Source: Moringa oleifera
Lineage: Eukaryota; Streptophyta; Magnoliopsida; Brassicales; Moringaceae
Reading direction: 5' to 3'
Length of the DNA: 64,000 bases
NCBI GenBank assembly: GCA_021397835.1
Contig: JAJFZO010000485.1
Coordinates: 1-64,000, forward strand
This document shows, piece after piece, positions 35,449 through 48,119 of the stretch. Made by a program: the position numbers and the translations under genes. The notes below the pieces were generated by a model that was not told where the DNA came from, did not search any database, and worked only from the letters and a program-made list of their open reading frames with translations. How positions within the stretch are numbered: the first letter of the stretch is position 1; every line of letters starts with the position of its first letter.

Positions 35449-38400
35449 GACTTAGCTGGCACGCTCTATGCAGTCGAATGTTGGACCTTTTACCCATGTC
35501 GAGCATATTGTGGGTAATAGTGACTCACTTCCTCCTATGGCCCAAGCGATGTGGCCTTCGTGGCATGCTCGCTCGGCACACAATTGAGGGATAGTGACGA
35601 GGGTTTGGTTCACATAGCGTACTATGTGAAGGATAGCGACGAGGGTTTGGCTCACGTGGAGCGCTGTTGGCTTGGCTGGTGCACCTTGTATGGCTGTACA
35701 CTAGGCCTTCTGCCCATGCGTACCTACTAGGGCAATTATGGCTCACCTCCCATGGCCATGGCTCAAGTGACGTGGCTCTCATGGCACACTCACTGGGCAT
35801 ATGATTTTGGGACAGTGACGAGGCTTTAACTCATGTTTCTGCAGCCGTATGCTAAGCCTTTTACCCATGCTGTGCTTAGTAGCGATAGTTGAGACTTGTC
35901 TCCCATGACTTTGGCTTGGTTGGCACACCCATCGCGATCGCACACTATGCAATTCGCCCATACCATATCGACTAGAGGCAAACTAGGCTTGTCATCCGTG
36001 CCCGTGGTCCAAGTGACACAATGCTCGTGGCATGTTCATTGGGCACATGACCTAAGGATAGCAACAAGGGTTTGGCTCACGTGACACATCATTGGCTTGG
36101 CCGGCGTGGCATATGCGGCCACAAGCTGCTTTTTTTGCTAATACTATGCCTTCTAGTGATAGCCGTGGCTTACCTCTCGTGCCTATGGTCTAGGCAATGA
36201 GGCACTCATGGCACGCTCTCTAGGCACGCAACCAAGGGACCATGATAAGTGTTTGGCTAGGGTGATGATCCCTTAGCTTGGTTGGCATGCTTTATGAGGT
36301 CGAACGCTAGGCCTTCTACCCATGCCAAGCTAGTAAGGGGCAGATCTGGCTTACCTCTCATGCATATGGTGTAGGTGACGTAGCATTCATGGCATGCTAG
36401 CTGGGAACACAATTTTGGGATATCAATGAGAATTTGGCTCACATGGGTGCCTTTGGCGTGGCTGGCATGCCTTACATAGTTGCATGATGGGCCTTGTTCC
36501 CATGTCTACCCTTTTAGGGGCAATCGTGGCATGCCTTATGTGCGCATGTGATGCAATGCTCATTACACACTCATTAGGCCCACGATCAAAAGACAACGAC
36601 GAGGTCTGGCTCGCATGTTAGACCTTTAGCTTGGTTGGTATGCTTAGTGCGACTACATTAGCGTTTGGCCCATGCTAAGCCTATTAGAGGCAGCCGTGGC
36701 TTGCCTCATGTGCTCATGTACCATGCGACGCGGTGTTTATTGCACGTTTGCTAAGCCCACAATAAACAAACAATGACGAAGGTCTGGCTTACCTTGGGCA
36801 CCCTTTGATTAGTTGGTGTGCTCAGTGCAGTTGCACTTGGGCCTTTCACCCATGCCATGCTATTGGGGGTAATCGCGGCTTGGTTCCGTGTCCATTGTCC
36901 ATGCCCTAAGATGCTCATGGCATGCTCGCTGGGCACATGATGTTGGGACAATAATGAGGGTTTGGCTTAAGTAACTGAGGCTTGCCTTTCATGCCTATGG
37001 TCTAGGTGATGTGATGCTTGTGGCACATTGACTAGGCATACGATTTAGGGACAACGACGAGGGTCTAGCTCACGTAGGACGCCTTTGGCTTGGCTAACAT
37101 GCCATATGCTGTCACATGCTAGGTCTTTCACCTATATTGTGCATGCTAACGATAGTCGAGCTCATCGCCTATGTCTATGGTCCAAGCGATGGGCACTCAT
37201 GGCAAGCTCGCTAGGCACACGATTGAGGCACATTGACTAGGGTTTGTCTCGAATATGGTGCCATTGGCTTGGTTGGCATGCCCAGTGTGGCTCACCTCTC
37301 ATGCCCATGGTCTACGAGATGTAAAGTTCATGGCACACATTTTTAGGATAATGATGAGGTCCTTGGTCACATGGAAAGCCTTTAGCGTGGCTCGCACGCC
37401 CTATGCGATCAGACACTAGGCTTTTTATCCATGCCAAGACTCCTATAGGCTACCATCACATGCCTTACGTGCCTTGTGCCATGCAATGTGATGCTTATTG
37501 CACACTAGTTAGGTCCACGATCGAGTGACAGCGACAAGGGTCTCGCTTGCATTCTACGCCCTAGGCTTAGTTGGTGTGATTAGTGTGATCACACTAGGCC
37601 TTCCACCCATGTTGCACTAGTTGCCGACAGTCTTGTGCCCATGATCCAAGCGACGTGATGCTTCTGGCATACTAATTTGGCACACGATATAGGGACAACG
37701 AGTTTGGCTTAGGTAGGATGCCTTTAACTTGGCTAATGTGCACTCTATAGCCAAGCGTTGGGTTTTCTGCCTATGCTGTGCTTGCTGAGGGCTACCATGG
37801 CTTTCCTCCCATGCCTATGGTCTAAGCAACGCAAAGCTCATCGTCATTCGCTAGGCAGACAATCGAAGGATAACGATGAAGGTCTCACTTTCATAAGGTG
37901 CCTTTAGATTGGTTGGCGTGCCCTATGCGATCACACGATGGGCTTCTGCCTATACTAAGCCTATTAAGGGCAAACATGGCTTAGCTCTCTCACCAATGGT
38001 CTAGGCGATGTGACGCTTATGGCATGCTTGCTAGGCATAAGTTTTAAGGACAACGATGAGGGTTAGGCTCACACGGGGTGCCGTTGGCTTGGCTGGTGTG
38101 CCCTGTGCGACTGCATGCTGAGTCTTTTGCCTATGTGGAACTTACAAGTGGCAGTAGTAGGTTACCTTCTGTGCCCATGGTTAAGGCGATGTGGCCCTCG
38201 TGACACACTCGCTAGGCACATGATTGAGGGATAAGGACAAGGGTTTGGCTTACATGAGGTGTCTATTGCTTAGCTGGGGCGCCTTGTGTTGCCACATGCT
38301 GGGCCACCTATGGACCATCAAGGCTCGTCTCCTATCCTCATGGTCAAAGTGACGCAACTCTCATGACATACTCAATGGGCTCACTACCAAAGGATAGTGA

Positions 38401-38962
38401 TGAGGGTCGGGCTCGCATGGGCACCTTATGCGGTTGCACATTGGGCCATCTGCCCATGTCTTGCCTATTGGAGGCAATCGTGGTTCTTTGTCCGTTCCCA
38501 TGGTCCATGCAACACGACACTCATGGCACACTCGCTTGGCACACTATCGAAGACTACGATGAGGGTCTGACTTATGTGAGGCACCCCTTGTATTAGTTAG
38601 CGCATCTTGTGCGGCTGCACACTATGCCTTCTACCCATGTCATGCTTGCTGAGGGCAACTGTGGCTCAACCCATGTGCCTATTGTCCAAGCTATGCTGCG
38701 CTTGTGGCATGCTCGCTTGGCACTCTATCAGGGACAACAATGAGGGTCCAGCTCACTTGAAATGCCCTTGACTTGGCTGGTGCGCCTTGTACACCCACAT
38801 ACAGGGCCTTCTGCCCATGCGTGCCTGTTGGGGTAGCCATGGCTAGCCTCTTGCCCATGACCTAAGCAAATTGGCGCTCGTGGCACGCTCACTAGGCACA
38901 CAATATAAGGACAATAATGAAGGTTTGGCTCGCGTACGTGGCTTTACCTTCATTAATACGCT
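35449..38962 (+). repeat. GC-rich ~181-bp satellite array B
   Basis: About 19 degenerate monomers in one orientation. The anchor phrase near GGCACACGATCGAGGGACAA recurs at 36050, 36229, 36411, 36581, 36761, 36941, 37041 and 37221, so most spacings are 170-182 bases with one ~100-base short unit. A typical monomer holds TTGGCTTGGCTGG, then GCCCATGC and CTCATGGCACGCTCGCT. Monomers differ noticeably from each other. The first ~1.7 kb is colinear with array D, and the last ~0.9 kb is colinear with the satellite of the left arm (reverse complement). Confidence 0.9.
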
Positions 38963-40439
38963 TGTAGTTACTTTTTTAATTTTTTTGGATTTAATTATAT
39001 TTTAATTTTTTATGATGTTTTTTATATATTTTATATTATATTATATTTTATCTTTTATAGTCACTTTGGATTTTTAAGTTTTTTATATTTATTTTTATTT
39101 TGTGAGGTATTTTTAGTTTTTTTACTTGCTTTTTTAGTAATTTTATTTTTAATTAAAAATTACATTGAGTTACCATTTTGTCATTGTTTTTATTACCTTT
39201 TCTTTAGTTTGGTGTAAGTATTTGTATGAGTTTTCATTCAATATTTCATTAAATTATAGTTTTTTGTTACTTTTTTTTTTCATCGGTAACTTTTAAAAAT
39301 TTTGGTTAAAATTTGTCTACTATGATTATTAGATATTATTGTTAATTTTGATCTTTTTGCGAATATTTTGTTATGTAACAATATTTTTTTATAAATAATT
39401 TTTTTAAAAATTATTTAATATAAATTAATTATTAAATTATAATAATCAATATTATTTTTAAATATATTTGTAACTTTGTTATTTTCATTTTTGTTTTTAA
39501 TTTTCAAATTTTTTGTGAAACTTTTTATTTGTAAATAATTTTTGAGTTTTAAATTATTAATATTTTTATTAAATTAAATATTTTAAAATAAAAAGTTATT
39601 TTAATTTTAAATAATAATAATAAAATTAATTAATAAATTATTATTTTTATCTAAATGAAAAACCATACATGTTTTAAGAATGTTTTCAAAATATGGCCGT
39701 TGATAGCTATTTAAACAATAATGTTCATGCCTTTAGCACTTTCTTCTTCCTCATTTTCTTTCTTTCCCTTCTCTCTCAAAACCTCCTCTTTCTTGAGAAA
39801 TAAGATCGAATAAAAACTTTTATGTTCGAAGAAGAAACATAGAAACAAGGAAATATCTCAAATTAGACTATCCGAAAATCAAGATATGGCATAGAGCTAC
39901 TATGCAATACTAGCAAAGCTTCAATAAAACGAGATAGTTAGCTTTTCCTATTGAGAGATGAGCTCGAGGATTAGTTCTCTTAATTCATGGAATTCGGGCA
40001 ATACTAGTAAAGGTTCAACGAAACAAGATAGTAACTTTCGCTAATGAGAAACAAGTTTGGGGATTAGGTCTTGAATCTTTAAATTGTCAATAAATTGCCC
40101 TTCAATCCTCATGATTTGGATTTGAATCATTTATAAAAATGTAAAATGCAATCCCTATAAAGACCAACACTTTTTAGGCAGAATCAAAAGACTATCAACC
40201 AACTAAAAATTCTGAGTACCAAACCTTTCAGAATGGAGATTACAAATATTTTATTAGAATCATATCCTAAAACTTGCGACGAAAAGACTTAACGGAGTAT
40301 ATGCTGCAACAAAATCCATTTATGCAGGCCAAGTAGAATATTGCTTACTTAAATTTAAACAAGTATTAGTTAAAGCTTTTTCCCAGGTTCCCAAGAGCTA
40401 TTAGCTTAACAAAATAACATCCAAGCATTCCCAAAAACC
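38963..40439. other. AT-rich DNA and RNase H 3' flank, third copy
   Basis: No gene is seen. 38963-39680 is AT-rich repeat. 39680-40440 is the 3' flank, with a deletion joining GGATTAGGTCTTG to AATCTTTAAATTGTC at about 40065-40080, which removes about 0.5 kb present in the other copies. Confidence 0.55.
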
Positions 40440-41805
40440 ACTATTACCATATGATATCAACAAAAGCAATATGGTGCCCCACAACACTGTGCTTCCTCTT
40501 ATAGACCTCTTCAACTTGACCATCTACATACACATCAACATATAAGAAACACCATAAACCATGAAAACCATAACAATTAAATGAACATTAAAGGTCTTCA
40601 CCCTTAAGATTGATAGCTAGATTTGCTTGAGCATCAATACCAGAGTTCCACTCCTTGAAAACAAACAAGCACGTGCTACTTGCAACCATAAAATTTGTGT
40701 GCATACATACTCTTAGTTACAGAACTATAAACTATAAAGTGATTAGTTGAATCATCCATAAAATAATTCAGGCCCACAAGCATAATGACATGTAAATAAA
40801 ATTAGAAGAAAATGTTCACAAATATTTTATAAATGATTATAATTTGCATTTACCCTCTCAATACATTTGATTTCGAAGGATACAAACTTGTCCTTGAGCT
40901 CCTTTGCTCTTTACACAAGTCAGCCATATTTTAGTTCTTGGTCTTCCATAGCCCCTAGATCTATTCCACAAGGAATATTGTTGAAAAATAGTAATGCAAC
41001 AGCATAGAAAGAACATGCAGAGATAATTTCTACAAATTGAAATAGAGACTACAATTAAGAGCTAAAAATTCAACACCATCCATCCATAATAAATGGCACT
41101 TCTGATATTTATATGCATGTTCGTGTCTTTTATGCATCTTTGAATCTATAATTATTGTGAACCACAAAGGGCATAAAAGATGAACTGCATGTCCCTTCTC
41201 CCTCTAAAATCTTCTCATGTGCATATTCAGCATGTGATGGCATCTAGGTTTAGCACAAATAAGTCTAAGTTTCTATCTTATTTTTCAGTTTCTTAATTCG
41301 TCTTTTTTGGCTTTTAGTTTATTTCACTTCCTCCTTTCACTATATTCTTTTTCCTCATTTTGATCTTAAACTTGCTTAGGCAAAAGTCACTTTTGTGTGC
41401 TCAACTTTGCTTTTCTTTTTTCAGCTTGAAAACAAAGAAATACGAAAAGCAAGATGAACATACGTCACAAGGTAAAAGTACCCAACTTGCTTACAAATAA
41501 GTTTAGAGTCTTCTTGCGCATGAATGTGTTTAAATCCTTTCTTAATAGCATACTTCGTTCCTAAAATGATAGCTTGATATTCAACAACATTATTTATTGC
41601 GATGCCCACCCTTCACGCAATCGATAGACCTATCAACACCTAATGTCAGATAAAGCTTCATTAATCAAAGGACATTATAATCTAAGAGTGCACCTGAAGC
41701 AACTTCATATAATACTTCCATTTTTGGCACATAAAACAGCTCCTACACTAGCTTTTCCAAGATTCTCTTTTGAGGCACCATCAAACACAAGAATACAAGA
41801 TTGCT
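40440..41805 (-). pseudogene. RNase H1-like pseudogene, third copy
   Basis: Minus-strand exon remnants are: RNase H exon 3 about 41800-41690 (VFDGASKENLG, first Asp kept); exon 4 about 41640-41490 (NNVVEYQAIILGTKYAIKK with the Glu, QEDSKLICKQ with the next Asp); exon 5 about 40975-40858, which the right arm has lost; and exons 6 and 7 at 40660-40603 and 40530-40440. Exon 4 is less diverged from a plant RNase H consensus than the left-arm copy. The N-terminal exons lie outside this copy, and a stop follows exon 3. Confidence 0.75.
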
Positions 41806-42874
41806 GTGAATAAACATAAAATCATTTTCATTTATATCATAATTAATTTAATCTACATATCATATCATGCCATACGATGTTTGCTTGTAAAAAAACAGGC
41901 CAGGAATATCAACACAGAAAAGCTAGCATTGAGGTATGAAAATCCAGAAATTGACACCATAATCCAATATAGGAAACCTGAATTTGTTAGATACAAATAA
42001 AATATTTTAATTCATCAACTTCCATTGAAACGATAGTAATTGCCATAAAAAAGAAAAAAAATCCAATGGATACATATTTGTAATGAACAATTAGAATAAA
42101 AATAGATACTAGAGTTTTATGATAGCAAATACACGCAGATAGACATTATTTAATAATGATAGCAGCTAAATCTAATAGTAGTACTCAAGATGACACTACC
42201 ATGAAAAATGGTTAGTATTAATGATATAAACTCACACAATTGGAAGAAACTACTTCAGGCCAAATAGAATTACCTACTTTTAAATATTTCTTTAAAGAAT
42301 TTGTTGAAAATGAAGTTTATCCACCAGTACCTCATAAAATAGAAGACATAAGTGAGAAATTACTACTAGAAACAATGTAGTTGTTTAATTAGTGACCCAA
42401 GAAAAGAGGGAGCGAGTGAAAGCAAATAAGCCAGTCAATATAATCCATGTTGTTTAAAAGTTAAGATGTAATGGTACAATGCTAATATTACAATTTCTTT
42501 AGCTAATCAGATAATCACAACAAAAGTTTACTATTCTAGTTAAAAGAAGATTATTTCACAATCATTTCAAAAATGTTTATCTAGTTTCAAAACTGATTAA
42601 TACATGGGTAGAACAGGAAAACATATCAAGAATGGTATTTGGCAGGGCTACAAGTTCTTCATTTGAAGGAAACTTCATAAATCCAATGTGTTCACAAAGT
42701 GCTGTGTATGTACACGCATTTACTATGATTCTCAAATCACAAAAAAATTTGGTTCTAGTATTTCATGCGATCTCTTAGGTGAATTTTTTTAATCATTTTT
42801 CCCTTCGAGGAAGATGGTTACTGACCAAAAAAAAACGAAAAAAAAGAAATACAATCAATATCGTCACCTAGTCC
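41806..42874. other. Intron-derived spacer of the third RNase H copy
   Basis: Matches the left-arm intron (20860-21890) in reverse orientation. No exon is present. It ends in oligo-A and then satellite, the only junction in the window where satellite directly meets intron sequence. Confidence 0.55.
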
Positions 42875-45800
42875 CTAGCAAGATAAAATGGCCTTAAATA
42901 GGCTTAATAGGTGCAAGGCCTAGCTAGTTGTCGCACAAGGCACACCAACAAATCGAAAGGATCCTTGTGCGACCTAGACCTTCGTCACTATCTCCCTCGA
43001 TTGTGTTGCAAACTAGTGTGCCACAAGCATCATGTAGCCTTGTCCTTATGCATGGGAGGCAAGCTATAATTGCGCCAATAGGTAAGGCATCGATGCAAGG
43101 CCCTACATGAGCCAGCCCCTCGTTGCTACATCATTCGAAAGAATGCCTAAAAAGCATGCCATGAGCATTGTTTGCCTTGACCATGGGCATAAAAGAAAAG
43201 CCTTGGTTACCCCATGCATGTATGACATGGGCATACGGCTTAATGGTTTGCCAGACAGGGGTAGCTAAACCAAGCCAAGGGTGCCTCATGTGAGCCAACC
43301 CCTTGTTGTTATGACCTTTGATCGTATACCCAATAAGCATGCTAGAGCCTCGTGCCGCCTTGACCATGGGCACGAGAGGCAAGCCATGGGTGCCCTTACC
43401 AAGAATAACATGTATACTAGGCCTAGACTGTCGCCGCGTAGGGCATGTTAGCAAAGCCAACGGGGCCCTACCTAAGCTAAACCCTCATCACTACATCCCT
43501 CGATGATGTGCCCAGCGAGTGGGCCACGAGCGCTGAGTCGGTTAGAGCATGGGCAAAGTAAGTAAGCCACGGTATCCCTCAGCAGGCATGACATAGGCGT
43601 AAGGCACCATGTACAGCTACATAAGGCATGCTAGCCAAGCCAAGGGCTCTCCAAGTGAGCCAGCCACTTGTCGCTACATCCATCAATTATACGCTTAGCT
43701 AGCGTGCCGCGAGGGTCGCGTTGCCATGACAGTAAGAACAAAAGGCAAGGCATGACTGCCCCTAATAGGCGTATCATAGGTGAAAGGCCTAGCATGCAAT
43801 TGCACATGGCACATTAGCGAAGCCAAGGATGCCCATCGGAGTCAGCCTCTCATTGCTACATCCCTTGATTATGTGCCCAGTGAGCGTGCCACTAATGTCA
43901 CATCACCTAGTCAATAAGCATAAAGGGCAAGCCACCGCTATCTCTTGCAAGAATGGCATAAGAGCAAAACCCAGCGAGCAGATGCATAAGGCACCCTAGC
44001 CAAGCTAAGGTCACCCTACGTGGCACGCCCCTCATCACTATGTCCCTCGATCATTGCTTAGCTAGCGTGCCATGAGCATCTAGTCGCATGGACCATAGGC
44101 CCAGGAAGCAAGCCTCATTTACCCCTAATAGTTATGCATAGGCGTAAAGCCTAGAGGGCGCGCTTGCCAAGCGAAGGGTGTGCCATGCTTGCGAGCCCAT
44201 TGTCATTATGTCCCTCGATCGTGTGTCAATTGAGCATGCCATGAATGCAAAGTCACCTGGACCCTAGGCACAGGAGGTAAGCCATGACTGCCTTTAATGG
44301 GCAAGGTATCGCTAAAAGGCGCAACACACAGCTGCAAAAGGTACACTAGCCAAGCCAAAGGCACCTTATGCTAGTTAACCCTTTGTCGTTCTGTCCCTTA
44401 ATTAGGTGCGTGTGGCTAACGAGCGTGCCATACGCGTCATGTTGCCTAGACCATTAGCTCAAAGGGCAAGCCATAATAGCCTTAAGCATGCATGGCATGG
44501 GCATAAGGCCTAACGTGTGCTAAGGGAACACCACATGAGCCAACCCCTCGTCAATACATCCCTTTATCGTGCACTCAGTGAGCATGTCATGTGCACCCAA
44601 CGACCATGCCACATGCGCAATGTCAATAGGACTATAAGTGCGAGATGTAAGCCATAACTACCCTTAATAGGCATGATATAGGCACATGGCCCATCGTGCG
44701 ATCGCATAGGGTGCGCCAGCCAAGCCAAAGGCGCCCCATATAAGCCAACCTCAAGTCGCTATGTCCCTCGATCTTGTGCCTAACAAGCGTGCCATGAGCA
44801 CCTTGTCGCCTGATCGATGGAACCCATAAGCAAGCCATGGCTATTCTAAGCAGGCACAGCATATGCACAAGGCCTAGCGTTCAGTTGCACAAGACGCAAT
44901 AGGCAAGCCAAGGGCGCCCTACACTAGCTAGCCCTTCGTCTATATCCTTCAATCGTGCACCCAGCAAGCACGCCACGAGAGCCATGTCCCCTAGTCCATG
45001 AACATAAGAAGCAAACCATGGCTACCCTTAGAAGGAACAACATGGGCGCAAAACCTACGCATGGCAGCACAAGGCACGTTAGGCAACCCAAGGGCGTCCC
45101 ATGCAAGCTTGCCATCATCGTTATCTCCCTCGATTATGTGCCTAGTAAGCATGCCATAGCGTCATGATAGCTAGACGTTATTCACGAAAGGCAAGCCATA
45201 ATTGTCCCTTATAGGTATGGCATGGACACAAGGCCCTTCAAGTGTCAGCATAAGGCAGCTAGCCAAACTAGGGGGGCCCCACGTGAGCTAGCCCCTCATC
45301 ATTACTTCCTCGATCGTATGCCCAGTGAGCATAACATGAATGCTGTGTCACTGGGTCCATGGGCATTAGATATAAGCCATGGCTACCTCCATAGGCACAA
45401 CATAGGTCTAAGGCCCTGCGGCCGACAGCATATGACACTCCGGCCAAGCCAATGGTACCCTAACACAAGCCAACCCCTTGTCAATACATATGTTATTCAT
45501 ATGCTCAATGGGTGGCAAGCCATGGTTGGCTGTAGTAAGTATAGCATAAGGTGCAAGTCCTAGCATGTGGCAACACAGGGCTTGCAAGTCCCACAATGTC
45601 ACAGCATAGGGCATGCCAGGCAAGCCAAGGGCACCCTACGTGAGCTAGCCCCTCATCACTATGTCCCTTGATCATGTGCCCAGTGAGCATGCCATGAGCA
45701 TCACGTTGCTTGGACCATGGACATAAAAGGCAAGCCAGAAAAGCCCTTAGTAGGTGCAACATTGGCGCAACCCCCAAAAAGCAATCATGTAGTATTCGTT

Positions 45801-47945
45801 AATCAAGCCAAGGGTGCCTTATGAGCACTATGTCATTGGTCCATAAGCACAAGAGGCAAGCCATTACTGCCGCTAGCAGGCACTACATAGGCGTAAGGAC
45901 CAGCGTGAGGTCACATTGGGCTCACTAATCAAGCCAAAAGCACTACATAGGAGCAAACCATTCATCTCTATGTCCTTCGATCGTGTTTACGATAGGCAGA
46001 AAAGGCAAGTCACAGTTGCCACCAACATGCACAACATGGGCATAAGGCCTAGAATGCAACTGCACAGGCCGCATAAGCCAAGCCAAGGGCACCTCACATG
46101 GGCCTACCTTTCGTTACTACGTTCAATAATCGTGTGCCCAATAACTGTGCCATGATCGTCATGCCACCTATTCAATAAGCACTAAAGGTAAGCCATAACT
46201 CCTTTCAGTAGGCTCAAAATAAGTGTAAGGCCCACCTTCTTGTTGCACAGGCTGCACTAGCCAATAGAAGGCCGCCTCACGCAAGCTCACCCTTCATCGC
46301 TATGTCAGTTAATCATCTGCCAAATGAGGATGCCATGAGCATTACTCGCCTGGACTATAGGCACAAGAGGCAAGCAAAGGTTATCCCACCAAGTATGACA
46401 TTGATGCAAGGCCCAATGTGTTGTAGATAAGGCTAACCAAGCCAAAGGCGCCCCTTGTGAGATAAAGCTTCATCGCTAGGACCCTCGATTGTGTACATAA
46501 TGAGCATGCCATAATTATCGCGTTGCCTTAACCATAGGCATGAGAGCTAACCCACGACTTCCCCTGGTAGGAATAAAATGGGCGTAAGGCCTAGAGTGTA
46601 GCCTCACAAGGTACACCAGCCAAGCCAAGGGAGTCTCACCCAAGCCAATCCCTCATTGCTACATTCCTTGATAGTGTGCCCAACAAGCATGCCATGAGAA
46701 GCAAAGCATGACTGCCCTCAATAAGCACAGCATGGGTGCAAGGCCTAGCGTTTGGCTACACAGGGTGCATTACCTAAACCTAGGGCACTACATGGTAGTC
46801 AGCCCCTCGTTCTTACGTCCTTTGATTGTATGCCTAACGAGCATGCCATAAGCATCATGTCACTTAGTGAATAGGCACGAGAGGTAAGCCATATCTACCT
46901 TTAGCAAGCATGGTAAAAGTCGAAGTCCCAACGTGCAGTTGCAGAAAGTGCGTTATGCAAGCTAAGTTGCCCAACATGAGCTAGCCCTTCGTCACTATGC
47001 CCTTTGATCATGTGCTTAATGAGCGTGCCAGCAGCGTCAAGTTGCGTGGACCATAGGCCTAAGAAGTAAGCCATAACTGCCCCTAATAGGTATGACGTGG
47101 GAATAAGGCCCAAAGGGCATGTTAGCCAAGCGAAGGTTGGCCCAAGCTAGTAAGGCCCTCATCTCTATTCGATCGTGTGTCTAACAAGCATACTAAGAGT
47201 GCCAAGTCACCAAGACCTTAGCCACAGGATTTAAGCCATGGCTGCCTATAGCAAGCAAGGCATGGCCGCAAGACCCAACATGCTATCGCAAAGAGCATGC
47301 CAGCAAAGCCAAATGCACCTTATGTCGACCAGCTCCTCATCATTACATCCCTAAATTGTGTGCCTAGCGAATGTAGCATGAGCACCTTATCGCTTGGACC
47401 AATGACATGATAGGTAAGCCATGAGTGCCCTCGATAGGCACAACATGGGCGCAAGTCCCAACATGGAACAAAGCGCATTAATTAAGCCAAGGGTGCCCCA
47501 AGCGAGCAAGGTAAGACCACGAGAATGAGAGGTAAGCCACAACTACCCCTAGAAAGCATGACATGGGTGCAAGGCCTAACATTTGGTCATACAAGGTGCG
47601 CCAGCCAATCTAAAGGCACTACACGCGTGATAACCTCTCGTCAGTACATCCCTCGATTATGTGCCCAGAGAACATGCCATAAGGGTCGCATCCATGGGCA
47701 TGGGAGGCAAGCCACGGTTGTCCATAGCATGCATAGCAAGGGTACAAGGCTCAATGGGCCATTTCATAAGGCACCACAACTATACCAAGGGCGCCCCACG
47801 TAAACCAGCCCCTCGTCGCTATGTCCCTCGATGGTGAGCCACTAAGTGTGCCACGAGTATCACGTCGCCTAATACATGGCCACAGGAGACAAGCCATAGC
47901 TATCCCCAATAAGCATGCCATGGGTGGAAGGTGCCCATTGGCTTC
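42875..47945 (-). repeat. GC-rich ~181-bp satellite array C (opposite orientation)
   Basis: About 28 monomers reading as the reverse complement of arrays B and D (GCCAAGCCAAGGGCGCC, CCCTCGATCGTGTGCCCAG). The anchor TCCCTCGATC recurs at 43496, 43680, 43861, 44043, 44211 and 44393, so the usual spacing is about 182 bases. Monomers are diverged from each other. Many short open frames on both strands are artefacts of composition. Confidence 0.9.
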
Positions 47946-48119
47946 ACATAATTTATGATTTAAAACAATTCAAGAATCATAAAATATTTTATTAAAAAAT
48001 TATTTTGGCGTTAAATTTAATATTTCAAAGAAAAATGTAATAAAATTACAATAAATCAAACAATAAAAATACAAATAAAACAAAAATATAAAATGTCTCT
48101 AAGAACGGTGTTCCTAATA

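Larger units (their letters stand above)
38080..42860 (-). repeat. Third copy of the satellite / AT-rich / RNase H segment
   Basis: Same orientation as the right arm of the inverted duplication. The satellite at 38080-38962 matches the reverse complement of 25313-26200, including the unmatched loop that the right arm lacks. So this copy is colinear with the whole distal left arm. It stops at the oligo-A tract near 42830-42860, equivalent to about 30780 in the right arm and about 20860 in the left arm. Confidence 0.85.
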
